From Tolypocladium sp. Sup5 PDA-1 (Eukaryota; Ascomycota; Sordariomycetes; Hypocreales; Ophiocordycipitaceae), in NCBI GenBank assembly GCA_000750105.3, contig JPHH03000007.1:62001-126000 (forward strand): DNA of 64,000 nt, written 5' to 3'. The position numbers were made by a program, and so were the translations under genes. The notes under the pieces were generated by a model. The model was not told the origin of the DNA and made no database searches. It saw nothing but the letters and a program-made list of their open reading frames with translations. Position 1 is the stretch's first letter; the number at the start of each line of letters is the position of its first letter. Of this stretch, positions 55,652-64,000 are shown piece after piece.

Positions 55652-56349
55652 GTGAGGCTCGCGCACAGGGGTTTTGTGCTTGAAACGGTTTGTCACCACC
55701 TGCATGTATTGGCGTTGGAGGCGTTGGGATCATGAAAACAAGACTTTGATGGGCTGCTCGGCTGCACGGTTGCTGAAGATATAAGACGAGCCGAGGACAG
55801 GAGAGAGCAGAGGTCGTAGAGGCATACGTATCATACGTGTCTGAGCACATAGATCAAGTATGTAGCTGAAATCTAGATCGGTCCAAGTGAGCGGTTCTTG
55901 AACGTGTCGTTCCTCCTGTCCTGGACGCTTGGTTTCCATGTGCCGTACTTGTTGAGCATGAAGGCCGGAAACTCCCATATCTCACTCCTTGCCAAGTTCA
56001 TGTGTTTTCGGTACAGTAAATATATGCACCACAAATGCGATAACATCTGGCCGTCGTAAAACAAAGAGGATCCCATGAGTGCCTGTGAAGCCGGCGACAA
56101 TGAAGCGCCGCGTTAGCGCCGTCGCAGGCGCGGGCGGGCCGTGGCAGGGTCCAGTCCGGCGCAGTCCCTGCAACGAAAGGCAAGGCGGTGACGGCGATGA
56201 ATTATTTTCTGCCCGACAAAACCTGCACCGTCCCGCCATTCCCACCCTCTTCCTCCGGCGTTTGTATACTTCCATCGCTACGTCCTTCAAACGGCTCTAT
56301 TTTCCACCACGCCACATTACACCGGACGTTCCTTTGAAATCACGTCATC
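55652..56349. other. Intergenic region NSA2-HMT1
   Basis: About 700 bp with no coding signal or repeat of note. The last 100 bp before the HMT1 ATG are C/T rich, as in a core promoter. Confidence 0.45.
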
Positions 56350-57853
56350 ATGAGCGGCGACAAGATGGACGTCGAGGTTGCGGAGGAGAAGATGAAGACG
56401 CTCGAGCACAGCGAGCAGCACTATTTCAAGAGGTTCGTCGACACCGCCGTCGGTTCGGTCCATGCCCAAGCAAGCATGCGCGATGCGCTCGCTGCTGGGT
56501 CATGGATGGCCGTTTGCCCGCTGCCCACGACAGGATGATCTGACTAGGATGCAACAGCTACGACCACCATGGTACAACTTGACTCCCGGGACAAGGTCCT
56601 CTTCTTTTTGATCGCCGCTAACCGTCGTCTCCCACGCGAAAAGGCATCCACGAGGAAATGCTGGTATGCATGCGCGCCCCTCCCCCGCCTAAAACTCCCA
56701 AAACACCAACCCCGCGATGATTTTTCCGGGCGGTCTGCGAATGGGCTCGAAATGGCGGGAGCATTTGCTGACACAATTGCGCTGTACAGAAAGATGAAGT
56801 GCGCACGCGGTCGTACATGAACTCCATTATCCAGAACAAGCACCTCTTCAAGGACAAGGTTGTCCTCGATGTCGGATGTGGTACCGCTATCCTGTCCATG
56901 TACGTTCCCAGCCCGACCCCATTGATAGACGGCGCCGCCGTCTCCGATGGCTTCTCCTTTGGATATTCCTGACAGCGCCCCCCCAGGTTCGCCGTTAAGG
57001 CCGGCGCCAAGCATGTCATCGGTGTCGACATGTCGTCCATCATCTTCAAGGCCCGCGAGATCGTCAAGGCCAACGGTATGGCCGACAAGATCACCCTGGT
57101 CCAGGGCAAGATGGAGGAGGTCCAGCTGCCCTTCCCCAAGGTCGACATCATCATCTCCGAGTGGATGGGCTACTTCCTGCTCTATGAATCCATGCTCGAC
57201 ACCGTCCTGTACGCGCGCGACACGTACCTCGAGAAGGATGGCCTGATCTTCCCTGACAAGGCCACCATCTTCTTTGCCGGCATTGAGGACGGCGACTACA
57301 AGGAGGAGAAGATTGGATGTGAGTTCCTCCTGCGACTTTTGCCATAATATCTTGCGCTGACCCCATCGCGCCAGTCTGGGACAACGTCTATGGCTTTGAC
57401 TACACGCCGCTGAAAGAGACGGCCCTCTCTGAGCCCCTTGTCGATACCGTCGAGATCAAGACCGTCGTCACTGACCCCACCCCCGTCCTGACCCTGGACC
57501 TCTACACCTGCACCACCGCCGACCTGGCCTTTGCCACCGACTTCAAGCTCGCCGTCAAGCGCGACGACTTCATCCACGCCCTCGTCTCCTGGTTCGACAT
57601 CGAGTTCAGCGCCTGCCACAAGCCCATCCGCTTCTCGACCGGCCCCCACACCAAGTACACCCACTGGAAGCAGACCGTCTTCTACTTCAAGGACGTCCTC
57701 ACCGTCCAGCAGGGCGAAGAGGTCCAGTGCAAGCTCCAGGTCAAGCCTAACTCCAAGAACCGCCGCGACCTCGACATTGACCTCGCGTACGAGCTCGAGA
57801 CGGACGACTCGACCCGGTCTGCCGCCGGCAAGTGCGAATACCACATGTGCTAA
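56350..57853 (+). CDS. HMT1: Type I protein arginine methyltransferase (PRMT1/Hmt1)
   Basis: Main asymmetric arginine dimethylase acting on RGG RNA-binding proteins and histone H4. Six exons (56350-56432, 56558-56571, 56644-56663, 56790-56899, 56987-57318, 57375-57853) join exactly to 345 residues. Two exons are only 14 and 20 nt; they supply YDHHG and IHEEML of the SAM-binding helix, so they are certain from family identity. Motif I is VLDVGCGT (64-71), the double-E loop SEWMGYFLLYESML, and the THW loop TKYTHWKQTVFY. The C-terminal barrel ends ELETDDSTRSAAGKCEYHMC. All catalytic elements are intact. Confidence 0.95.
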
Positions 57854-58550
57854 AGGCGTTCAAGGGCGCGGGAGCCAGGGTAATTTGAGGGAGCATTTGG
57901 GCAGCACCCCAAAAAAAAGTTCCAAGGAAGATGTAGACGGGGAAGGGAACTGGGCGGCGTACTTCGATTTTTTTCATGCTTGACGGACTCAGCCGCGGGT
58001 TGGACCCGGCACTCAGATAGATGCGACCTGTAAAGACGTTGAAGAAGAAGCAGAAAACGCGAGCTAACGGCATGGCATGGCATGGTTGATGAAGAACCTT
58101 TGACGAGAAAGGGGGATACCAGATACACCAGTCAATAGACCAAGATGAACAACTCCAGACACAGTACGAAGGCTAGGCGATGATATGTGAAGAGTAAATC
58201 GGGATATAAATTTTGTCAAGGAAAAAGGGGGCTCTGCAAAGCCCCCTCCCAGTCGGTTTAACGTCTACATGCTTGCACCTGACAAACACTCGGGACTTTT
58301 GACGCCTTGTGTCGCGTGTGGGGAATATCAAGTATATCCTTCTGCCAGTTTCCCCTTTTCCAGTTGTTTCTTCCTTCGTTCGTCATACGTCAAACGTGTC
58401 TCTTCTCACCTAATTTTGGGGGTCACTCTCACTCGTGAAGTCTCTCTCCCGAGATCCTGTTTTACCTCTCGTCATGAAAGCGGGCGCTTGTGGTTTTCCT
58501 CACCACTTTGCAGGTTCATGGCGACACCCAGTAGTCAGCAACTAGTCGTT
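57854..58550. other. Convergent 3' intergenic region with hairpin
   Basis: Spacer between HMT1 (+) and the phosphoacetylglucosamine mutase gene (-). It contains ATGGC-type short repeats near 58069-58085 and a perfect 7-bp hairpin at 58227-58246. No gene is seen. Confidence 0.45.
58227..58246. other. Perfect inverted repeat, 7-bp stem
   Basis: GGGGGCT (58227-58233), loop CTGCAA, AGCCCCC (58240-58246). It lies between two convergent genes, nearly 400 bp after the HMT1 stop and 300 bp after the mutase stop. No protein interpretation. An RNA role is speculative. Confidence 0.6.
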
Positions 58551-60233
58551 CTACGAGCCGAATTGCTTGACAATCTGGGCCACCTTGTTCGCCAGCTCGT
58601 CCGCCTCGGAGCGGGTCGCCGCCTCGGCATATACGCGGCAGGCGTTCTCGGTGCCGCTGGCGCGGGCAAAGGAGCGAGCGCTAGTGTACTTCCTAACGAC
58701 CTGGTCGATCTCGTCCTGTGCGCCGGGCGGGTGGCTGAGGCGGCGCTCAGCGTCGGTGGCCTGGAAGAGGTCTTTGTTGCCGACCTCGACGCGTACGAGG
58801 CGGTTGGGGAGGTCAGTGTAGGTCATGGCCCAGTCCTTGAGAGTCCATCCCTTGTGGGCGAGGATGACCTCGACCATGAGCATGTCGGTGATGGCGTCGC
58901 CGACGGTCTGGTTGATGAGGTCGCCGACGGCGGCGAGCGTCTCGAGGGCATCCTTTTGGGCGGGAGACTGGGGCTCCTTCTCCCGGAAGACGCGCATCGC
59001 CTCCTGGGAGAAGACGACGGTGCCGTGACCGTTGGCCTCGAAGTAGACACCAACGTCGAACTGGCACGCCGCGTGGTGCAGGTGCTTGACACCCGTGGGC
59101 GTGCAGACGACGGGAAGCTGCAGGTGCTTTTGGATGTAGTTGGTGCTGGCACCGTTGGCGTAAGCAGTCTGGACAACACCAATACGAAGGTCGTCCTCCA
59201 AACCAGCGGAGTGGACGAGGTCGCCGATGAAGGAGGCGGCGAGCGAAGAAATGCGGTCACCGTCCAGCATGAAGAAGCCAGTGTCGGGGTCGATCCAGTA
59301 GTAAATGAGGCGATCAGCATCGCCATCGAAGGAGCAGCATCGCGCGCCAGGGACGGGCTTGGGGTTCTGGGGCGCCCTCTGCTTTGTCTTGACAAAGTCG
59401 GCACCGCACTGTACGTTATTCTAGTCAGCAAGCACTCTCTTTTGACGGAATCCGACTGCAACGGGGCCACTTACCTCCAAGTTGAGGACCTCGGGTCGGA
59501 GGACATCGTCATTGACAACCTTGACGTCGAAACCTGTGACGGCCTTGGGGAGCACCTTGAGCATCTCCGAAAACTTGGGCCCACCCACACCATTTGCGCA
59601 GTCCACCACAAGCTGACCTTGAATCTTCTTGCCTCGCAGCGCCCTCACGAACGCGTCCGAGAACTTCTGGTAGTAGCCAGCCTCGCTGGTCTGGCCGTAC
59701 GACTTGGGGGTGCCCTCAGTGTTGACGCAACGGGTCAGGTAGTGCAGCTGCGGAGTCGTCAGGATCTTGTAGTCGGTGTACTCGGTGTTGGTGGCATCCA
59801 GGGCGGCAGCCAGCGCGACGACGAGGCCGTGGCCCGAGGGACGAGTATCGCGGCCGTAGACGACGCGGCCGGGGGCGTTGACGTCGATCTTGAGCTGGGC
59901 GGCCAGCGCCTTGTACGTCTCGAGGAGCTCCTGGTCGGAGGGGCAGTTGACGAGGCGGGTCGCGTAGGCCTCCCACTCCTGCTCGAGCATCTCGCCCATG
60001 GGGTCGACAATCTTGATGCCGTTGTCAACGGCCGGGTTGTGGCTGGCGGTGATCATTACCCCGATGGCCTGGCCGTTGAGCTTCCGGCTGCGCAGGCCGG
60101 AGAGGAGTCCGACGCGGAACGAGACGCCGGGCAGCAGGTCGGCCTTCATGCGGAAGCCCGCGGTGCCGTACTTGTAGACCTGGCCGGCGACGATGGGGTG
60201 TTTGGCCGAGGCCGTGAGGATCTTTTCGTCCAT
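58551..60233 (-). CDS. PCM1: Phosphoacetylglucosamine mutase
   Basis: Converts GlcNAc-6-P to GlcNAc-1-P for UDP-GlcNAc, feeding chitin, N-glycan and GPI synthesis. Two exons (60233-59475, 59408-58551; GTAAGT donor, TACAG acceptor) give 538 residues. The phosphoserine is S64 in ITASHNPAVDNG. The metal loop is DGDADR at 281-286, the sugar-binding loop EANGHGTVVFS, and the phosphate-binding loop RASGTENACRVYAEA is near the C-terminus. Length and order are those of AGM1 enzymes. A 727-codon open frame on the other strand is a by-product of the codon bias. Confidence 0.95.
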
Positions 60234-61177
60234 GATTGGCGAGAGGAGGGAGAGGAGGAAGCTATGGTCGGTGGCGGTGATGGGAGCAGTCTGCGTTGGC
60301 TTGCCGTCTCGTCTTGCTTGTCACCGAATTTGAAAGCTGCGTTGAGGTGTTGTCGTCATGTAAGATGGATAGGTTGTGGAGGAGAGCTGGTGAGGTCTTT
60401 TTGGTTGCCACGACTCGGAAGAGATCAGCTCGGCTCAGCTGTCACAGACTAGTTCCTCGTTTCGCCTGTATTATTGACTTAGAACGCGGACGGCAGAACA
60501 GATGAGAGGAGGATCAGGCGGGAGGGGCTTGAGGGGCTCGTTCGCCTCGCCATGGAAACACGATGGCTTGGACCCCACGCAAGGCGCCCTCACGTCAGTG
60601 GAGGGTTGGAACACGAAGGTATCGACCCCGCCAAGGTGCGGTGGGGCCAGGGCTGCAGTGACACTGTGGCACTCGAGCTGCCCCGCTTCCAGCACCGCTT
60701 GCGCTGAGGTGGCCAGTTCGGGCTCCGAGTTTAGTGGCCAGCAGCCCTGGCGGCCAGTCGGCTACAGCGCTGTCCCGCCCGTCTGGCTGCTGGGAGAACC
60801 CTGATCGTTTAGCCCTTTATGCACCTGCGCCGATTTGGCCGACGCCTAAGGTACCTACCTAGGTATGGATACACTGCTCCAGGACTGCTGCTGCCGCACA
60901 ACGTCGTCACCCCCTGTGGCACGTGTTTTCGCGCACCTCGTTGGCGGCCGTTGCCAGGGGTGTCTCCTGTGCCTGATACACCGTGAACTACGAGTACAGA
61001 CGCGACTCCATCCACACATCCACGGACGGCTGTCGACATTCAACGAATCTGCTCGAGCTGGCTTAATGCCGATTGCTTATTTTGGCTTCTCGTAATTGAC
61101 TCTTCCCGTCTCTTTTTGGGGTTGTTTCTCTTTTGCTCAGCTTCCGTCTGATGGATTCATGACGCCACCTTCTCATC
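60234..61177. promoter_or_regulatory. Divergent PCM1/MUS81 promoter region
   Basis: 944-bp spacer between two divergent genes. It holds a TACCTAGGTA palindrome at 60856-60865, embedded in CCTAAGGTACC sequence and identical to the 10-mer at 29940-29949. Nothing else is recognisable. Confidence 0.45.
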
Positions 61178-62944
61178 ATGGCAGACGACGACGCCGAGTG
61201 TGCGAATCCGCAGCTCCTGGCTTGGGTCAAGGAATGGCTCGACGTCGCCCGCGAGCGCAACTCCAAGGGCATCACCACTTACAAAAACGCCTACGAATCG
61301 CTCCAGGCGTGTCCCCTGGTCTTCCAACACCCCACGGAGCTGCAGCAGTTGAAGGGCTTTGGCCCGAAGCTGTGTGAGCGTCTCACGGAAAACCTGCAAA
61401 AGCACTGCCAGCAAAATGGCCTGCCAATGCCAGAGCATCCTCAGGCGAGGAAGGCAGCCCAGAGAGCCCAGAGGGAAGGGGATGAAAACGCAGCTGGAGC
61501 ATCTGCGCCCAAGAAGAGGAAGACGAGACAGCCCAAGGCCTACGTCCCTGCCTTTCGCTCTGGCGCGTATGCCCTCGTCCTTGGTCTGTCGACGCTTCCC
61601 GAAGATGCGACCGCTGGCATGACCAAGGCCGATCTCATCGAAGTCTCCCAGCCGCACTGCGACGCGTCTCTTACCGCCCCCAGCGACCCCACAAAGTTTT
61701 ATACTGCTTGGAACTCCATGAAGACGTTGGTCCAGAAGGAGCTCGTCTATGAGAGGGGCAGGCCACTGCGACGTTACGCGTTGACGGACGAAGGTTGGGA
61801 TGTGGCAAAGCGGATCAAGGACTCGCGCGAGTGGCAGTCTGAGAATAAGGAGAGTGAGTCTGGCCAGCAACGATGGCGGCAACCGTTGGACCCCGAACCT
61901 GGCCCAGCTCCTGCATTTCGCTCTCCATCTCCCGAGGTTGAAATTCTTCGGGAGCACGCGTCGCCGTATCAGAATGTCGTTGCAGAAGGCCCTGTAGTCT
62001 GTGGGGACAGCTCTCTACCCGACTTCACGCCCATCCGACTGCCTCCTGGGTCGTTTTCGGTTCATCTGGTCCTCGATGTGCGCGAAGTACGATCCAAGAC
62101 GGACCGTGACTACATGCAGGACGAGCTAGCCAAGCAGGGGGTCAAACCCATCATGAGGAGTTTAGAGGTTGGTGATGCTCAGTGGATTGCCAAGCTTCAC
62201 GATCCCAATCTGTTGTCCAGACACGGAGCAGAAGGAGACGAGATTGTCTTGGATTGGATCGTGGAGAGGAAACGCCTCGACGATTTGATTGGCAGCATCA
62301 AGGACGGTCGCTTCCACGAACAAAAGTTTCGACTCAACCGGTCTGGCGTAAAGAAAGTGATTTACATCATCGAGGAGATTTCCATGGACTTGGCTTCGTT
62401 CCAGAGATACGAGGAGGCGGTTCAGTCAGCCATTGCGTCAACCCAAGTGGTCAATGGCTACTTCGTCAAGAGGACAGCGAAGATGGATGAAACAATCAAG
62501 TACCTGTCCAGATTAACAGGGATGCTGAAGCGCGACTACGAGCGCAAGACCCTCAAGGTTATCCCGACAAAGATTCTCACCGCCCAAAACTATCTACCCT
62601 TGTTGAGCCATTTGCGCGACAGGGAGCCCTCGGGAGGATATTACATCAGCTATGCCGCCTTTGCGTCTCTAGCCTCGAAATCGGAGATGATGACCCTTCG
62701 AGATGTGTTTCTCAAGATGCTCATGACGACGAGGGGTGTGACGGGAGAACGAGCGCTGGAGATACAGAAGAGGTGGAAGACGCCGTACGACTTTGTCAAG
62801 GCATTCGAGGCCTGCGGGCCGGGTGAGCAGGGCAAGAAGCGCAAGCGGGAGCTGGTATCCCGCGAGCTGGATCACCTGGTCACGAGACAGAAGATCAGCA
62901 AGGCATTGAGCCAGAAGATTGCCGGGGTCTGGGGCGACGCTTGA
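61178..62944 (+). CDS. MUS81: Structure-specific endonuclease subunit MUS81
   Basis: XPF-family nuclease that, with an EME1-type partner, cleaves replication-fork and recombination intermediates. It is a single exon of 588 residues. The N-terminal helix-hairpin-helix domain (about 8-75; LLAWVKEWLDVARERNSKG, LKGFGPKLCERL) is followed by a basic linker with KKRKTR. A winged-helix region lies at about 120-200. The ERCC4 nuclease domain shows LDVREVRSKTDRDY, LEVGDAQWIA, E363-R-K-365 in VERKRLDDLIGSI and KKVIYIIEE. A second helix-hairpin-helix region is at the C-terminus (GVTGERALEIQKRWKTPYDF). The catalytic GD-ERK signature is intact. It is convergent with riboflavin synthase, only 100 bp between stops. 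Confidence 0.96.
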   Translation: MADDDAECANPQLLAWVKEWLDVARERNSKGITTYKNAYESLQACPLVFQHPTELQQLKGFGPKLCERLTENLQKHCQQNGLPMPEHPQARKAAQRAQREGDENAAGASAPKKRKTRQPKAYVPAFRSGAYALVLGLSTLPEDATAGMTKADLIEVSQPHCDASLTAPSDPTKFYTAWNSMKTLVQKELVYERGRPLRRYALTDEGWDVAKRIKDSREWQSENKESESGQQRWRQPLDPEPGPAPAFRSPSPEVEILREHASPYQNVVAEGPVVCGDSSLPDFTPIRLPPGSFSVHLVLDVREVRSKTDRDYMQDELAKQGVKPIMRSLEVGDAQWIAKLHDPNLLSRHGAEGDEIVLDWIVERKRLDDLIGSIKDGRFHEQKFRLNRSGVKKVIYIIEEISMDLASFQRYEEAVQSAIASTQVVNGYFVKRTAKMDETIKYLSRLTGMLKRDYERKTLKVIPTKILTAQNYLPLLSHLRDREPSGGYYISYAAFASLASKSEMMTLRDVFLKMLMTTRGVTGERALEIQKRWKTPYDFVKAFEACGPGEQGKKRKRELVSRELDHLVTRQKISKALSQKIAGVWGDA

Positions 62945-63044
62945 ACTTTTGAAACTATCAAATGGCTATGGGCTGAGATGAGAGTTTACCATGATACCCA
63001 CTAATACACGAACAACATGACATGATATAAACGATCACATCTCC

Positions 63045-63798
63045 TCAAGGCTTGCCCCCGAAACCCTGAGCAACTATCCGCTCCACCATCTTCTCCAGCA
63101 GAGGGATAGATGCGGTGCCGCTCTCTGCGCCCAGAAGGCCCGCCAACGACTTCTCGGCGTACTTGGCCATCATGTCCACCTCAATGTTCACAGTGTCGCC
63201 CTTGCCCTTCTGTGCCAGGACCACCCGCTCCTGCGAGTAGGCAATCAGCATAATCTCCCACCAGCCCTCGACGTCGTCGACCTTGGTGACGGTCAAGCTC
63301 GTGCCGTCGATGGAGATGAAGCCCTTGTACACAATGTACCGCAGCATGTCGCGGCTCCTGGGCGCGAAGCGGAAGGTCAGGGCGTTGCCGTCCTGGGCGA
63401 CGGACAGGATGTCGGCGGTGGTGTCGACGTGGCCCTGGACGAAGTGGCCGCCCATGCGGGTGTCGGCGCGGACGGCGCGCTCGAGGTTCACGCGGCTCGT
63501 CTCCTTGAGAGTGCCGAGGTTGGTGATGCGCAGCGTCTCGGGCGCAACGCCGACCTTGAAGCTGGCGGGGGTGAAGGAGGTGACGGTGAGGCAGCAGCCG
63601 TTGATGGCGATAGAGTCGCCTTCGTGGCAGTCCTTGAGGAGCTCCGAGCCCGAGGGTATGGCGAAGGTCAGGGTCGTGCCGCCGGTGGAGTCATTCTTGT
63701 CGAGGTGGGAGACGACTGAGTGTGTTAGCCGTGAACAATGTGTACTTTGATATGGGTGCAGACTCACCCCCAATCTCTTCGACGATACCCGTGAACAT
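63045..63798 (-). CDS. RIB5: Riboflavin synthase alpha chain
   Basis: Final step of riboflavin synthesis (two lumazine molecules to riboflavin). Two exons (63798-63768, 63715-63045) join in frame to 233 residues. Exon 1 carries the essential N-terminus MFTGIVEEIG, which is missed if the longer unspliced frame is used. Two lumazine-binding repeats follow: the first with DSIAINGCCLTV and FKVGVAPETL, the second with GHFVQGHVDTTADI, FISIDGTSLTVTKVDD and MLIAYSQERVVL. Intron of 52 nt: GTGAGT donor, CTAAC branch, CTCAG acceptor. Length matches fungal enzymes. Confidence 0.95.
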
Positions 63799-64000
63799 AA
63801 TAGGTGGATGAGTCGGAGGACCGCGGGCGTTGGCTTGTGATGGCGGGGCAGTGAGTAAGAGTCGGGACTCAGCGGACTGAAATGGGAGATGAGGATGGCT
63901 CTTTGAGTCCAGATAGAGCGATATCGCTGCAATTGAACAGTCAAGGTGATGTCAAATGTCGCCGGGGTCTCTCCAAGACGGCTCTCGTCGGCTCCGCTTG

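Noticed and set aside
58269..60452. A 727-codon open frame opposite the phosphoacetylglucosamine mutase gene
   Set aside because: It mirrors a clearly recognised minus-strand gene. Leu/Val/Asp/Gly-rich translation is what G/C-biased third positions give on the opposite strand, and no family motifs are present.

Overview
The window is nuclear DNA of a filamentous ascomycete. Most genes carry short GT-AG introns (about 50-180 nt), usually with a CTAAC or CTGAC branch site close to the acceptor. Coding third positions are strongly G/C rich, and the gene set is a typical Pezizomycotina mix: cutinase, Zn2Cys6 regulator, DUF1765 protein, PhoD-like phosphatase, endopolyphosphatase. Intron style and protein flavour suggest Sordariomycetes, probably Hypocreales. 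That placement is inference, because no marker here fixes the species.

Layout. 1-9240: VPS26 (-, cut by the window edge), RPL9 (+), a Cys-rich single-pass surface protein (-), V-ATPase subunit H (+), glycine cleavage T-protein (+). 9480-11876: an N-terminally truncated methyltransferase fragment (-) and a secreted protein with tryptophan repeats (+). 11877-15025 is gene-poor. 15026-18001: vacuolar endopolyphosphatase (+) and a small conserved-looking protein (-). 20444-24798: cutinase (+), Zn2Cys6 factor (-), CENP-V/GFA-type zinc protein (+). 25365-29198: a large DUF1765 protein (-). 29199-34625 is a 5.4 kb stretch without a convincing gene. 34626-44022: PhoD-like phosphatase (+), P5C dehydrogenase (+), bHLH factor (+). 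44682-48445: GPI-remodelling PER1 (-) and a predicted Mis18/Yippee-type protein with coiled coil and two chromodomain-like segments (-). 48446-50713 is gene-poor. 50714-63798 is dense housekeeping: MPS1 kinase (+), bL21m (-), NSA2 (+), PRMT1 (+), phosphoacetylglucosamine mutase (-), MUS81 (+), riboflavin synthase (-).

The genes are not arranged as one pathway and there is no secondary-metabolite cluster. Loose themes are ribosome supply (RPL9, bL21m, NSA2; the last two share a 292-bp divergent promoter), chromosome segregation and repair (MPS1, MUS81, Mis18-like), and phosphate/polyphosphate metabolism (endopolyphosphatase, PhoD-like). Cutinase and the Zn2Cys6 factor are convergent neighbours. 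I see no rRNA, tRNA, CRISPR array or intact transposon.

The most interesting objects are the Mis18-like/chromodomain-like protein (46689-48445), the secreted four-copy tryptophan-repeat protein (10684-11876), and a short palindromic family (GTAC-GAA/GGA-GTAC) found in at least a dozen intergenic places and in no coding exon that I noticed. Exon boundaries below were placed by eye from splice signals and frame continuity.
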